In this document: positions 8,285 to 17,279 of the stretch, piece by piece
How positions within the stretch are numbered: position 1 is the first letter of the stretch
Layout of the letters: each line of letters opens with the position of its first letter
From: G032773895 sp965248935
Lineage (GTDB): Bacteria > Pseudomonadota > Gammaproteobacteria > Pseudomonadales > Cellvibrionaceae
DNA length: 64,000 nucleotides
Assembly: GCA_965248935.1 (NCBI GenBank)
Contig: OZ252214.1
Location: forward strand, 4,588,001-4,652,000
Direction: 5' to 3'
Translations under genes and position numbers: made by a program
The notes under the pieces: generated by a model
The model's database searches: none
The model's input: the letters and a program-made list of their open reading frames with translations, nothing else
Told to the model about the DNA's origin: nothing

Positions 8285-8803
8285 ATGGTGAGCTTAATTC
8301 AAACGGTTGAAATTGATGAAACTATTCCCGTAGCGGGTGAAGTGGAACCTCTTACCGATAAAGAGCGGGAAGAAATTGAACATGAGTTTAGCCATTACCC
8401 TCACAAGCAGGCGGCAACAATTGAAGCGCTAAAAATTGTGCAAAAATATCAAGGCTGGGTATCAGATGGAAAAGTTAAAGCCATTGCCGAATTATTGGAA
8501 ACCTCTGCTGATCAAATAGACAGTGTGGCGACTTTTTATAACAAAATTTACCGTCGCCCGGTGGGTAAAACCGTTTTGGCCGTATGCGACAGTGTTTCCT
8601 GCTGGATTATGGGCTCCCCCAAAATAATGAAGCACACATGCAAAAAATTGAATATCCAACCGGGTCAAACAACCGAAGATGGTCGCTTCACTTTGCTGCC
8701 CACTCCCTGCTTAGGTGCGTGTGATAAAGGGCCTGTATTAATGAACGGTGAAGAATTAGTGACTCAGCTAACACAAGAAAAAATAGACAAAATTATTGAT
8801 TAA
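8285..8803 (+). CDS. nuoE: NADH-quinone oxidoreductase subunit E
   Basis: 172 residues, a thioredoxin-fold subunit of the NADH-dehydrogenase module holding the [2Fe-2S] cluster N1a. The ligands appear as CDSVSC followed about 40 residues later by CLGAC. The N-terminal helical part EIEHEFSHYPHKQAATIEAL is typical. GGAG lies just before the ATG, and the gene follows nuoCD by six bases. It pairs with NuoF. Confidence 0.95.
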   Translation: MVSLIQTVEIDETIPVAGEVEPLTDKEREEIEHEFSHYPHKQAATIEALKIVQKYQGWVSDGKVKAIAELLETSADQIDSVATFYNKIYRRPVGKTVLAVCDSVSCWIMGSPKIMKHTCKKLNIQPGQTTEDGRFTLLPTPCLGACDKGPVLMNGEELVTQLTQEKIDKIID

Positions 8804-8831
8804 CTGTTAATGAATTATTGATAAAAACCCT

Positions 8832-10112
8832 ATGAATTTACCTTTAACGGCAAGAATAAAAGATTCCGGTGAGCTAACGAGCCTTGCAGAATATCAGGCA
8901 GACTATGGTTATCAAGGGTTGCGTAAAGCCTTGGACATGCAGCCGAGTGATGTTGTTAATTTGGTTAAGGATGCTAATTTACGCGGTCGCGGCGGTGCGG
9001 GTTTTAATGCAGGGTTAAAGTGGAGCTTTGTCCCTCAAGGGGACGATACCGCCACACCAAAATATATTATTTGCAATGCCGATGAAATGGAACCGGGTAC
9101 ATTTAAAGACCGTTGGTTAATGGAATGCGACCCACATCAGTTAATTGAAGGCATGATCATTACCGCCTATGCCATCCAAGCTCAAATTGCCTATATCTTT
9201 TTGCGAGCAGACTACAATCTCTCCGCAGACCGAATTCAAGAAGCCTTAGACCAAGCCTATGCAGAGGGCCTTTTGGGTAAAAATATTTTAGGTAGCGGTT
9301 TTAACCTGGAACTCTACCTACATACCAGTGCAGGTAGGTACATTTGTGGTGAAGAAACTGCATTAATTAATTCTTTAGAGGGTAAGAGAGCTAACCCTAG
9401 AGCCAAGCCTCCCTTCCCTCAAGTGAGTGGTTTATTTGGCAAGCCGACCGTTGTGAATAATGTCGAAACCTTTTGCAATGTTCCTCATATTTTATATCGC
9501 GGTGCCGACTGGTATCAAAACCTGGGTATAGGTGAAGATGCCGGAACAAAACTGTATGGCGTCAGTGGCAAAGTGAATAACCCTGGGTGTTGGGAATTGC
9601 CCATAGGTACAACCGTAAGAGAAATTATTGAAAAACATGCTGGTGGAATGCAAGAGGGGTTAAAGCTTAAAGGGTTTCTTCCCGGTGGAGGCTCAACAGA
9701 CTTTTTAACCGAAGCGCATTTGGACTTGCCCATGGACTACGGCTCGATAGGCAAAGCCGGTAGCCGCATGGGCACTGGCACCATGATTATACTGGACGAT
9801 AAAACCTGTCCGGTGGGAATGGTGCTAAATTTAATTGAATTTTTTGCACAGGAATCCTGTGGTTTTTGTACTCCTTGCCGAAATGGCTTGCCCTTTGCCC
9901 GGCAACTTTTGCGCAGTATAGAAGAGGGGAAAGGAAAACTTGAAGATTTAGACGCCCTTGCTGATTTATGTCGTTACTTTGGTCCGGGCAATACCTTCTG
10001 TGCTTTAGCGCCTGGCGCTGCGGAGCCGTTGCAAAGCGCACTTAACTATTTTAAAGACGATTTTATACACCATATTGAGCAAGGCTGTTGTCCTTTTGAA
10101 AACGAAGACTAA
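8832..10112 (+). CDS. nuoF: NADH-quinone oxidoreductase subunit F (NADH and FMN binding)
   Basis: 426 residues, the subunit that oxidises NADH. The NADH-binding glycine loop RGRGGAGFNAGLKW is at about residues 55-68. The FMN region ICNADEMEPGTFKDR and AGRYICGEETALINSLEG follow. The N3 [4Fe-4S] ligands ESCGFCTPCRNG come near residue 345, with the fourth Cys in GNTFCALAPGAAEP. It works in the cytoplasmic tip with NuoE and NuoG and passes electrons into the cluster chain. No unusual features. Confidence 0.97.
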   Translation: MNLPLTARIKDSGELTSLAEYQADYGYQGLRKALDMQPSDVVNLVKDANLRGRGGAGFNAGLKWSFVPQGDDTATPKYIICNADEMEPGTFKDRWLMECDPHQLIEGMIITAYAIQAQIAYIFLRADYNLSADRIQEALDQAYAEGLLGKNILGSGFNLELYLHTSAGRYICGEETALINSLEGKRANPRAKPPFPQVSGLFGKPTVVNNVETFCNVPHILYRGADWYQNLGIGEDAGTKLYGVSGKVNNPGCWELPIGTTVREIIEKHAGGMQEGLKLKGFLPGGGSTDFLTEAHLDLPMDYGSIGKAGSRMGTGTMIILDDKTCPVGMVLNLIEFFAQESCGFCTPCRNGLPFARQLLRSIEEGKGKLEDLDALADLCRYFGPGNTFCALAPGAAEPLQSALNYFKDDFIHHIEQGCCPFENED

Positions 10113-10124
10113 TTAGGTAGGTTT

Positions 10125-12869
10125 ATGGCTGTAATTGAAATAGACGGTGAAAAATATGAAGTAGAGGAGGGTAAAAACCTACTCGACGCATGTTTGACTC
10201 TCGGCTTAGATTTACCTTATTTTTGTTGGCATCCATCACTGGGTTCCGTAGGGAGTTGTCGCCAGTGCGCCGTAAAAGTCTACGCCAACCCAGAAGATGA
10301 GCGAGGGCGAATACTTATGGGGTGTATGACCCCGGTAACGGATGGTATGCGTCTGAGCCTCAAAGAAAAAACGGTGGAAGATTTCCGTGACCAATCAATC
10401 GAAGTCACCATGGCGAATCACCCTCATGACTGCCCCGTGTGCGAAGAGGGGGGGGAATGTCACCTGCAAGATATGACCATTCTCTCAAACCATACAGAAA
10501 GGAAATATCAAGGGGCGAAAAAAACCTATAACAACCAATACCTTGGGCCATGTATCTCCCATGAAATGAATCGCTGTATCACCTGCTATCGTTGCGTTCG
10601 GTTTTACGATGACTACGCAGGCGGGAAAGATTTAGTGGCGTTGGCCTCAAGAGAAAACACCTACTTTGGCCGTCACGAAGAAGGGTGTTTAGACAGTATT
10701 TTTAGTGGCAACCTAGTGGAAGTGTGTCCAACCGGCGTATTTACCGATAAAACCTTAGCGAGAAGTTATAACCGTAAATGGGATTTGCAATCTGCCCCAT
10801 CTATTTGTACTGGCTGTAGCCTTGGGTGCAATATTTCACCGGGGGAAAGAGCGGGGAAAATAAAGCGTATTATTAATCGTTATCATGGTCAGATAAACGG
10901 GTATTTTATCTGCGATAAAGGGCGGTTTGGCTACGATCACAATAATCACCCGGATAGAATTGCATCGGGTTATATCCGTCACGAAAATGAAACCTATTGC
11001 GTTGATTATAAAAAAGCTTTGGATGAAGCATCAAAACAGATTACTAAAAATGGACTGAGTAATTTACTTGGTATTGGCTCAGAACGGGCTTCCGTTGAAG
11101 AAAACTTTCTTTTGAAGCAACTTGTTGGAGACGCTAATTTTTATTCTGGCGTGAATGCCTCTCGGCAAAGTATTTTAGACGAAATTACCTCTATCTATGA
11201 AAGCCAATCCGTACAGATTGCCTCCTTAAAAGAAATTGAACAGTGTGATGCCGTATTGATTCTCGGTGAGGATTTAAGTCACTCAGCGCCGCGCATGGCA
11301 TTGAGTGTTCGCCAATCAACTCGTCAGAAATCTTTTGCTATGGCGAATCAATCGCGTATACCGCTTTGGCAAGACGCCTCGGTAAGAATTCTTGCGCAAA
11401 ACGAACGCAGCCCATTAATTATTGCTTCCGTCACAGGGTCTGATTTAGATGAAATTGCCAGTGAAAGCCTCAATCTTTCACCAAGCGATATTGCCAAACT
11501 AGGCTTTGAAATAGCCCATAACATAGACGCAAGTTGTTCCGCCGTCGAAGGCAATAAAGAGTTAGACAATAAACTCAGTAATAATGAACTCAGTAATAAA
11601 GCAAAAGAAATTGCTGAAGTGCTTAAAGTGGCAAAAAATCCAATTATTATTAGCGGAGCGAGTTTAAACAGTTTACAGCTAGTGAAAGCCGCAGGCCAAA
11701 TTGCCCAAGCTTTACCGAATAAAACAAAAGTGAGTTTTGTTTTACCCGATCACAATAGTATGGGCGTATCTTTGCTGGGGGGTAAAACGCTTGATGCACT
11801 TATAACACAGGTAAGACAAAGCCCAGGCGTATATTCTTTGCTTGTACTTCAAAACGATCTCTATAAACATACAGACAAATACCAAATAGACCTACTGCTT
11901 GAGTCCTGTCAATCACTTATTGTGATTGACCATATTCAAAATAGAACCACACAACAAGCTCATGTGATTGTGCCTGCTAAAAAAGTGGTTGAAACCGAGG
12001 GCACCATAGTCAACAACGAGGGCCGTGCGCAGCGGTATTTTGAAATCCATGCCGTGGAAAACCCAAATATTAACGATAACTGGAAAACCCTGGTAAACCT
12101 TTCTCAGGCTTTACCGAGTGATGAAAATAATCAAACCTCAGATTTAAAACATATAGAATCGTTTGACGATATTGTTAACCTGCTGACAGAACAAGGAGGG
12201 TATTTCTCTCCATGGAAAGACATTGCCCCCAGCGCTGATTTTAGAATAGCCGGTATGAAAATGCCCAGACAAATGCACCGCTACTCAGGTCGTACAAGTC
12301 TTAAGGCCCATGAAGCTGTCAGTGAAAGAAAGCAACCCGTGGATGACGACTCACCGCTCTCTTTTTCGATGGAAGGCGCGCCTATTCAACGTCCACCGGA
12401 AGTGAATGCACTAATATGGTCGCCCGGCTGGAATTCAAATGAAGCAATAAATAAATTCCAAGACGAAATTGCTGGCCCATTAACAGGGGGAGATCCAGGA
12501 GTAAAACTTCTCAACAATTCGAATAAAGACATTAGTCATTCCTTTGATAGCGAGCCGACGGAAGATTTACTTGCGGTATCCCACGCAAGAATTTTTGATA
12601 ATTGTGAAATGGCGTATTTATCTTCAGCACTTGCTCAACGAGTACAAAAACGTTGTCTGTTATTAAACAATGAAACAGCCGAGAAATACTCTCTAAAAAA
12701 TGGAGAAAAGGCGACTCTTAAAGTAGGGGACAACAGTATTGACATGGAAGTGGAAATCAGTGACTCCGTACCCAAGGGTATTGTCTCTGTCCCTGATGAT
12801 ATCTTTACCCGAGAAAATATACCCGCAGCCATACTACCGGGCGCGGCTGACCTAATAAATAGGAATTGA
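10125..12869 (+). CDS. nuoG: NADH-quinone oxidoreductase subunit G
   Basis: 914 residues, the large cluster-rich subunit. A plant-ferredoxin-like domain holds the [2Fe-2S] cluster (Cys34, Cys45, Cys48 and a Cys near 67). Next come the His/Cys N5 motif HPHDCPVCEEGGECH, a two-cluster region (CITCYRC, CPTG), and a molybdopterin-oxidoreductase-like region beginning APSICTGCSLGCNISPGER, which supplies the ligands of the extra cluster N7. The C-terminal half is a degenerate molybdopterin fold without cofactor. The length matches gammaproteobacterial NuoG. Confidence 0.95.
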   Translation: MAVIEIDGEKYEVEEGKNLLDACLTLGLDLPYFCWHPSLGSVGSCRQCAVKVYANPEDERGRILMGCMTPVTDGMRLSLKEKTVEDFRDQSIEVTMANHPHDCPVCEEGGECHLQDMTILSNHTERKYQGAKKTYNNQYLGPCISHEMNRCITCYRCVRFYDDYAGGKDLVALASRENTYFGRHEEGCLDSIFSGNLVEVCPTGVFTDKTLARSYNRKWDLQSAPSICTGCSLGCNISPGERAGKIKRIINRYHGQINGYFICDKGRFGYDHNNHPDRIASGYIRHENETYCVDYKKALDEASKQITKNGLSNLLGIGSERASVEENFLLKQLVGDANFYSGVNASRQSILDEITSIYESQSVQIASLKEIEQCDAVLILGEDLSHSAPRMALSVRQSTRQKSFAMANQSRIPLWQDASVRILAQNERSPLIIASVTGSDLDEIASESLNLSPSDIAKLGFEIAHNIDASCSAVEGNKELDNKLSNNELSNKAKEIAEVLKVAKNPIIISGASLNSLQLVKAAGQIAQALPNKTKVSFVLPDHNSMGVSLLGGKTLDALITQVRQSPGVYSLLVLQNDLYKHTDKYQIDLLLESCQSLIVIDHIQNRTTQQAHVIVPAKKVVETEGTIVNNEGRAQRYFEIHAVENPNINDNWKTLVNLSQALPSDENNQTSDLKHIESFDDIVNLLTEQGGYFSPWKDIAPSADFRIAGMKMPRQMHRYSGRTSLKAHEAVSERKQPVDDDSPLSFSMEGAPIQRPPEVNALIWSPGWNSNEAINKFQDEIAGPLTGGDPGVKLLNNSNKDISHSFDSEPTEDLLAVSHARIFDNCEMAYLSSALAQRVQKRCLLLNNETAEKYSLKNGEKATLKVGDNSIDMEVEISDSVPKGIVSVPDDIFTRENIPAAILPGAADLINRN

Positions 12870-12879
12870 GAAACAATAA

Positions 12880-13842
12880 ATGAACAGTGTATTGGCAAAT
12901 ATACTCAACATTGTCGGAATTCTGGTTTTTGTCGTCTTAAGTGCGGCGTTATTAACCTGGGTTGAACGGCGTATGCTTGGAATATGGCAAGACCGATATG
13001 GTCCCAATAGAGTTGGGCCGTTTGGCACCCTACAAGTGGCAGCGGACATGATCAAGCTGCTGATGAAAGAAGACTGGGTTCCCCCATTTTCAGATAAATT
13101 TGTATTTGTTATTGCTCCCACAATAGCCATGTTTGTGGTAGTGGCTGCATTTGCCGTTGTGCCAATGGCGCCAGGGGTAGGTGTAGTTGATTTGAATGTC
13201 GGGCTGCTCTTTTTTATGGCCATGACCTCCCTAGGTGTCTATGCCGTTATGTTTGGCGCCTACGCCTCTGACAATAAATATGCCCTCTTAGGTGGTTTGC
13301 GAGCCGCTGCGCAAATGGTGAGCTACGAAGTTTTTATGGGGCTGTCACTTATGGGCGTGGTGATGCTCTCAGGCACATTTAACCTGCGAGAAATTGTTCT
13401 TGCCCAGCAAGAGCAGTGGTACATAGTGCCCCAGTTTTTAGGAATGATTATTTTCTTTATGGCCGGAGTGGCGGAAAGCCACCGCACACCGTTTGATTTA
13501 CCGGAAGCAGAACACGAATTAACAGCGGGTTTTCACACCGAATACTCAGGCATGAAGTTTGGAATGTTTTTCGTGGGCGAATATGTCAGCGTCATTTTAA
13601 CCTCTGCCATGATAACAGTATTGTTTTTAGGCGGTTGGTTAGGGCCACCCATTATTGGCCCGTGGTTGCCGCCCATTATTTGGTTCTTTTTAAAAACACT
13701 GGTATTGGTCTTTATCTTTATCTTAATTCGAGGTTCATTACCTAGGCCAAGATACGACCAACTTATGGCGTTTGGTTGGAAGGTTATGTTGCCTTTATCC
13801 ATGATAAATTTAATGGCAACCAGTATTGTTGTATTGCTTTAG
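12880..13842 (+). CDS. nuoH: NADH-quinone oxidoreductase subunit H
   Basis: 320 residues with about eight membrane helices. This membrane subunit joins the two arms and forms part of the quinone chamber. Family hallmarks are ERRMLGIWQDRYGPNRVGPFG in the first cytoplasmic loop, GLRAAAQMVSYE, and ESHRTPFDLPEAEHELTAGF followed by EYSGMKFGMFF. The charged Glu and Arg residues of the E-channel are present. It starts eleven bases after nuoG. Confidence 0.96.
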   Translation: MNSVLANILNIVGILVFVVLSAALLTWVERRMLGIWQDRYGPNRVGPFGTLQVAADMIKLLMKEDWVPPFSDKFVFVIAPTIAMFVVVAAFAVVPMAPGVGVVDLNVGLLFFMAMTSLGVYAVMFGAYASDNKYALLGGLRAAAQMVSYEVFMGLSLMGVVMLSGTFNLREIVLAQQEQWYIVPQFLGMIIFFMAGVAESHRTPFDLPEAEHELTAGFHTEYSGMKFGMFFVGEYVSVILTSAMITVLFLGGWLGPPIIGPWLPPIIWFFLKTLVLVFIFILIRGSLPRPRYDQLMAFGWKVMLPLSMINLMATSIVVLL

Positions 13843-13866
13843 AAAGCACACTATTACGGTAAAACT

Positions 13867-14412
13867 ATGCGATTAATCTACCTGTTTTTTGATTACATCT
13901 ACAGCAATGTAAAATCCTGCTGGGATGTGGCGAGTCATACTTTTACAAAAGCAGATACGGTCGAATACCCAGATGAGATGCCTTATTTAGCACCTCGCCA
14001 TCGCGGACGTATTGTCTTAACCCGAGACCCAAAAGGAGATGAACGTTGCGTAGCCTGCAACCTCTGTGCAGCAGCTTGCCCAACCGATTGTATTTCGCTT
14101 CAGAAAGCGGAAGATGAAACAGGTAGATGGTACCCTGAGTTTTTTCGAATTAATTTTTCTCGTTGTGTCTACTGTGGTTTGTGTGAAGAAGCCTGTCCTA
14201 CCTACGCTATCCAATTAACACCGGATTTTGAAATGGCGGAATATAACCGCCAAAATATGGTATATGAAAAAGAGCATTTGCTCATAGATGGGCCGGGTAA
14301 ATACCCAAATTACAGCTTTTATGATGTATCAGGTAAGGCCGTATCGGGTCGAGCTAAAGGTGAGGGGATAAACGAAGCTCCACCTGTGGATGTAAAAAGT
14401 TTACTTCCTTAA
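13867..14412 (+). CDS. nuoI: NADH-quinone oxidoreductase subunit I (2x[4Fe-4S])
   Basis: 181 residues, an 8Fe ferredoxin carrying clusters N6a and N6b. Both motifs are intact: CVACNLCAAACPTDCI and CVYCGLCEEACPTYAI, with the usual spacing. It bridges NuoG and NuoB in the electron path. It follows nuoH by 24 bases. The last 30 residues are hydrophilic and variable, as in the family. Confidence 0.96.
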   Translation: MRLIYLFFDYIYSNVKSCWDVASHTFTKADTVEYPDEMPYLAPRHRGRIVLTRDPKGDERCVACNLCAAACPTDCISLQKAEDETGRWYPEFFRINFSRCVYCGLCEEACPTYAIQLTPDFEMAEYNRQNMVYEKEHLLIDGPGKYPNYSFYDVSGKAVSGRAKGEGINEAPPVDVKSLLP

Positions 14413-14488
14413 CAACATAAGCTATTGCCCAAAAGAACAAGGGCAAAGTGATTGAAATAATAATGACAGTTAATTTGAGAGCGGCGGT

Positions 14489-15106
14489 ATGGGTGAAACT
14501 TTTTTTAATGTTATCTTTTATTTTACTGCATGTGTATCAACTCTTTCGACGATCATTATGATTACTCGATATAATGCAGTACATGCTTTACTTTGGCTAA
14601 TAGTGTCGTCTCTATCCATGGCCATTATTTTTTATTTACTAGGCGCTGCCTTTGCCGCTGTATTAGAAGTGATTATTTATGCCGGGGCAGTCATGATACT
14701 TTTTGTTTTTGTTGTCATGATGTTAAATTTAGGCAAGCGCTCAGTAGAACAGGAAAAGTCTTGGCTTCCTCCCAAATTATGGTTATTGCCATCCATTCTT
14801 GTTTTGGGGCTATTGGCTGCATTGTTATCCGTGATGATCGACCCTGTTCAAACTTCTGTTAATATTTCCAGCGCCCATGAAGTATCGCCTAAACGAGTGG
14901 GAATAGCTCTATTTGGCCCCTACCTTTTAGTTGTTGAACTGGCCTCCTTCCTTTTGTTAGCGGGTCTAATTGGCGCCTATCATATTGCTAGGTCTCCATC
15001 GGGGCAGGCGCAAATTTTTGATGAAAATGTGAAGCAAAATATTGAAGGTTTAGGGGTATTAGAACCTGTTGGTGACGTTGTCGAAAAGAGGGCTGATAAT
15101 GAATAG
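14489..15106 (+). CDS. nuoJ: NADH-quinone oxidoreductase subunit J
   Basis: 205 residues with five membrane helices. The conserved second-third helix region reads YNAVHALLWLIVSSLSMAII then AAVLEVIIYAGAVMILFVFV, the glycine-containing pi-bulge helix used in proton coupling. GAGAGCGG precedes the ATG. The 76-base gap after nuoI is the longest between nuoB and nuoN and holds no visible terminator. It ends inside the start of nuoK. Confidence 0.94.
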   Translation: MGETFFNVIFYFTACVSTLSTIIMITRYNAVHALLWLIVSSLSMAIIFYLLGAAFAAVLEVIIYAGAVMILFVFVVMMLNLGKRSVEQEKSWLPPKLWLLPSILVLGLLAALLSVMIDPVQTSVNISSAHEVSPKRVGIALFGPYLLVVELASFLLLAGLIGAYHIARSPSGQAQIFDENVKQNIEGLGVLEPVGDVVEKRADNE

Positions 15107-15410
15107 TCCCGAATTAATTCATCACTCCATCATACTGGCGGCCATTTTATTTTCTCTTGGACTGTTAGGTGTGCTTGTCAGGCGCAACATTATTTTTATG
15201 CTTATCTCTTTAGAAGTTATGTTAAATGCCACCGGCCTAGCCTTTGTTGCAGCGGGCTCCTATTGGGATCAGCCAGATGGGCAAATCATGTTTTTAGCCG
15301 TAGTCACCCTAGGTGCTGCGGAAGTCGCCGTGGGCCTGGGGCTCACCTTACTATTATTTCGACGCTACCAAAGCGTCGATGTCGATAATCTAAAAGAATT
15401 AAGGGGGTAG
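15099..15410 (+). CDS. nuoK: NADH-quinone oxidoreductase subunit K
   Basis: 103 residues with three membrane helices, the Mrp-like MrpC homologue of complex I. The conserved glutamates of the membrane channel lie in MLISLEVMLNATGLAFV and LGAAEVAVGLGL. I start it at the ATG at 15099, which overlaps the nuoJ stop by eight bases and gives the family's length; an upstream TTG-type start would add ten unrelated residues. The overlap implies translational coupling to nuoJ. Confidence 0.95.
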   Translation: MNSPELIHHSIILAAILFSLGLLGVLVRRNIIFMLISLEVMLNATGLAFVAAGSYWDQPDGQIMFLAVVTLGAAEVAVGLGLTLLLFRRYQSVDVDNLKELRG

Positions 15411-15411
15411 C

Positions 15412-17241
15412 ATGTTTGCTTATTTGTGGCTGGTTCCCTTTTTTCCGTTATTGGGTTTTCTTGTCCTGGTTTCTTTCAGTGGGAAAATGCCCAAATTTTG
15501 GGTGACGCTTATCGGCTCTGGGTCTATTGGCTTGGCAGCCTTGATGACCGGGCTAATCGCCGTTGAATTTTATTCACTGGATGCAGCCCAGCGAGTCTAT
15601 GAACACAGTTATTGGGTATGGATGCAAGCGGGAGCCTTCCAGGCGGATTTTGCCCTTTACCTCGATGGGCTGGCCTTAAGCATGTTATTTGTCATAACTG
15701 GAGTTGGGTTTTTAATCCATATCTATGCCTCCGGCTATATGTATGACGACGACGACTTTCCGCGCTTCTTTACCTATACCAACTTGTTTGTGGCCGCCAT
15801 GATCATGCTGGTACTCGCCGATAATTTTGTCCTTTTGTTTTTGGGTTGGGAAGGCGTTGGTCTTTGCAGCTTTTTACTGATTGGCTTCTGGTACAAAGAC
15901 CCTGAAAATGGTTATGCCGCGCGCAAAGCCTTTATTGTTACGCGCGTAGGGGATACCGCCTTTGCCATTGGGCTGTTTTTATTTTTTAAAGAAGTGGGCA
16001 CACTGGATATTCAAGAAGCGGTCACGACAGCAAAAACACTTTGGGCTGAAGATAACTCAACTGCCACGTTAATTTGTGCCTTGTTGCTCGCTGGTGCTGT
16101 AGGCAAATCTGCGCAGTTCCCGCTACAGACTTGGCTTCCCGATGCCATGGCAGGCCCTACACCTGTCAGCGCTCTTATACACGCGGCGACTATGGTTACC
16201 GCCGGAGTGTATCTTATTGCCCGCAGCCATGAACTATTTGAACTCTCGCCTTTTATGATGCATACCGTTGCGCTTATCGGCATGGTCACATTAGTCATGT
16301 CCGGTTTTACGGCCTTAACCCAAACCGATTTAAAACGAGTGCTGGCCTATTCTACCATTAGCCAAATTGGTTACATGTTTTTAGCTTTAGGCGTAGGTGC
16401 CTGGTCTTACGGCATCTTCCATCTTATGACCCATGCATTTTTCAAAGCGCTACTCTTTTTGACTGCCGGCAGCATTATCTATGCCCTTCACCATGAGCAG
16501 AATATTTTCAAAATGGGGGGGTTATATAAAACACTTAAATTTCCGTTTTGGATGTTTTTAGTTGGCTGTTTATGTTTAATTGCCCTACCGCCGACATCGG
16601 GTTTCTTTAGTAAAGAACCCATTATCAATGCCGCTTGGTCTTCCCATACCGGCGGGCCACTCATCTGGTGTGGCGCTATATTAGGCGCATTTATGACCGC
16701 CTTATATACCTCTCGAATGTTTTTTACCGTATTTTTTGGCGAGGAGAAAACACATGCCCATGAACCGCGTGGGATAAAATTTAAACTCCCTTTGGCCATA
16801 TTGGCGGGTTTAGCGCTTGTTGGCGGTGTATTTCATTTGCCTCTCGATGACGTTTTTCCAAAAGTGGACCACACACATCCGCCTCTTATTATTGAAATTG
16901 TGGCGATTGTCACTCCCTTTGTCGGTATTTTTATCGCGTATCTATTTTTTGGCTCAAAACGTTTCTCCGCTAAAGGGCTGAGCGAATCAAATTTAGCCAA
17001 ATATTTTAACAGTGGTTGGGGAATGGACTGGCTTTACGATCAGATACTTGTTAAGCCATTTATATTTCTATCCCGAATCAATAAAAATGATATTGTGGAT
17101 TGTATGCCTAATCTTGTATCCGCATCGGCAAAAGTTATTTATAAAGGGTTAAGTGCCAGTCAAAACGGTCAACTTCGGCTGTATGTAGCGACCATGGCGG
17201 CTTCGTCTGTATTGATCATTATTTTGATTATTGCTCAATAA
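15412..17241 (+). CDS. nuoL: NADH-quinone oxidoreductase subunit L
   Basis: 609 residues, the distal antiporter-like proton pump with the long lateral helix. The antiporter core has VGLCSFLLIGFWY, then GKSAQFPLQTWLPDAMAGP with the channel Lys, then AATMVTAGVYLIARS and the DLKRVLAYSTISQIGYM half-channel Lys. The last 90 residues contain the amphipathic lateral helix and terminal anchor. It starts one base after nuoK ends. Length is normal. Confidence 0.96.
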   Translation: MFAYLWLVPFFPLLGFLVLVSFSGKMPKFWVTLIGSGSIGLAALMTGLIAVEFYSLDAAQRVYEHSYWVWMQAGAFQADFALYLDGLALSMLFVITGVGFLIHIYASGYMYDDDDFPRFFTYTNLFVAAMIMLVLADNFVLLFLGWEGVGLCSFLLIGFWYKDPENGYAARKAFIVTRVGDTAFAIGLFLFFKEVGTLDIQEAVTTAKTLWAEDNSTATLICALLLAGAVGKSAQFPLQTWLPDAMAGPTPVSALIHAATMVTAGVYLIARSHELFELSPFMMHTVALIGMVTLVMSGFTALTQTDLKRVLAYSTISQIGYMFLALGVGAWSYGIFHLMTHAFFKALLFLTAGSIIYALHHEQNIFKMGGLYKTLKFPFWMFLVGCLCLIALPPTSGFFSKEPIINAAWSSHTGGPLIWCGAILGAFMTALYTSRMFFTVFFGEEKTHAHEPRGIKFKLPLAILAGLALVGGVFHLPLDDVFPKVDHTHPPLIIEIVAIVTPFVGIFIAYLFFGSKRFSAKGLSESNLAKYFNSGWGMDWLYDQILVKPFIFLSRINKNDIVDCMPNLVSASAKVIYKGLSASQNGQLRLYVATMAASSVLIIILIIAQ

Positions 17242-17279
17242 ACGATACACATAGAAATACCAATGAAAAGAGACGTTTT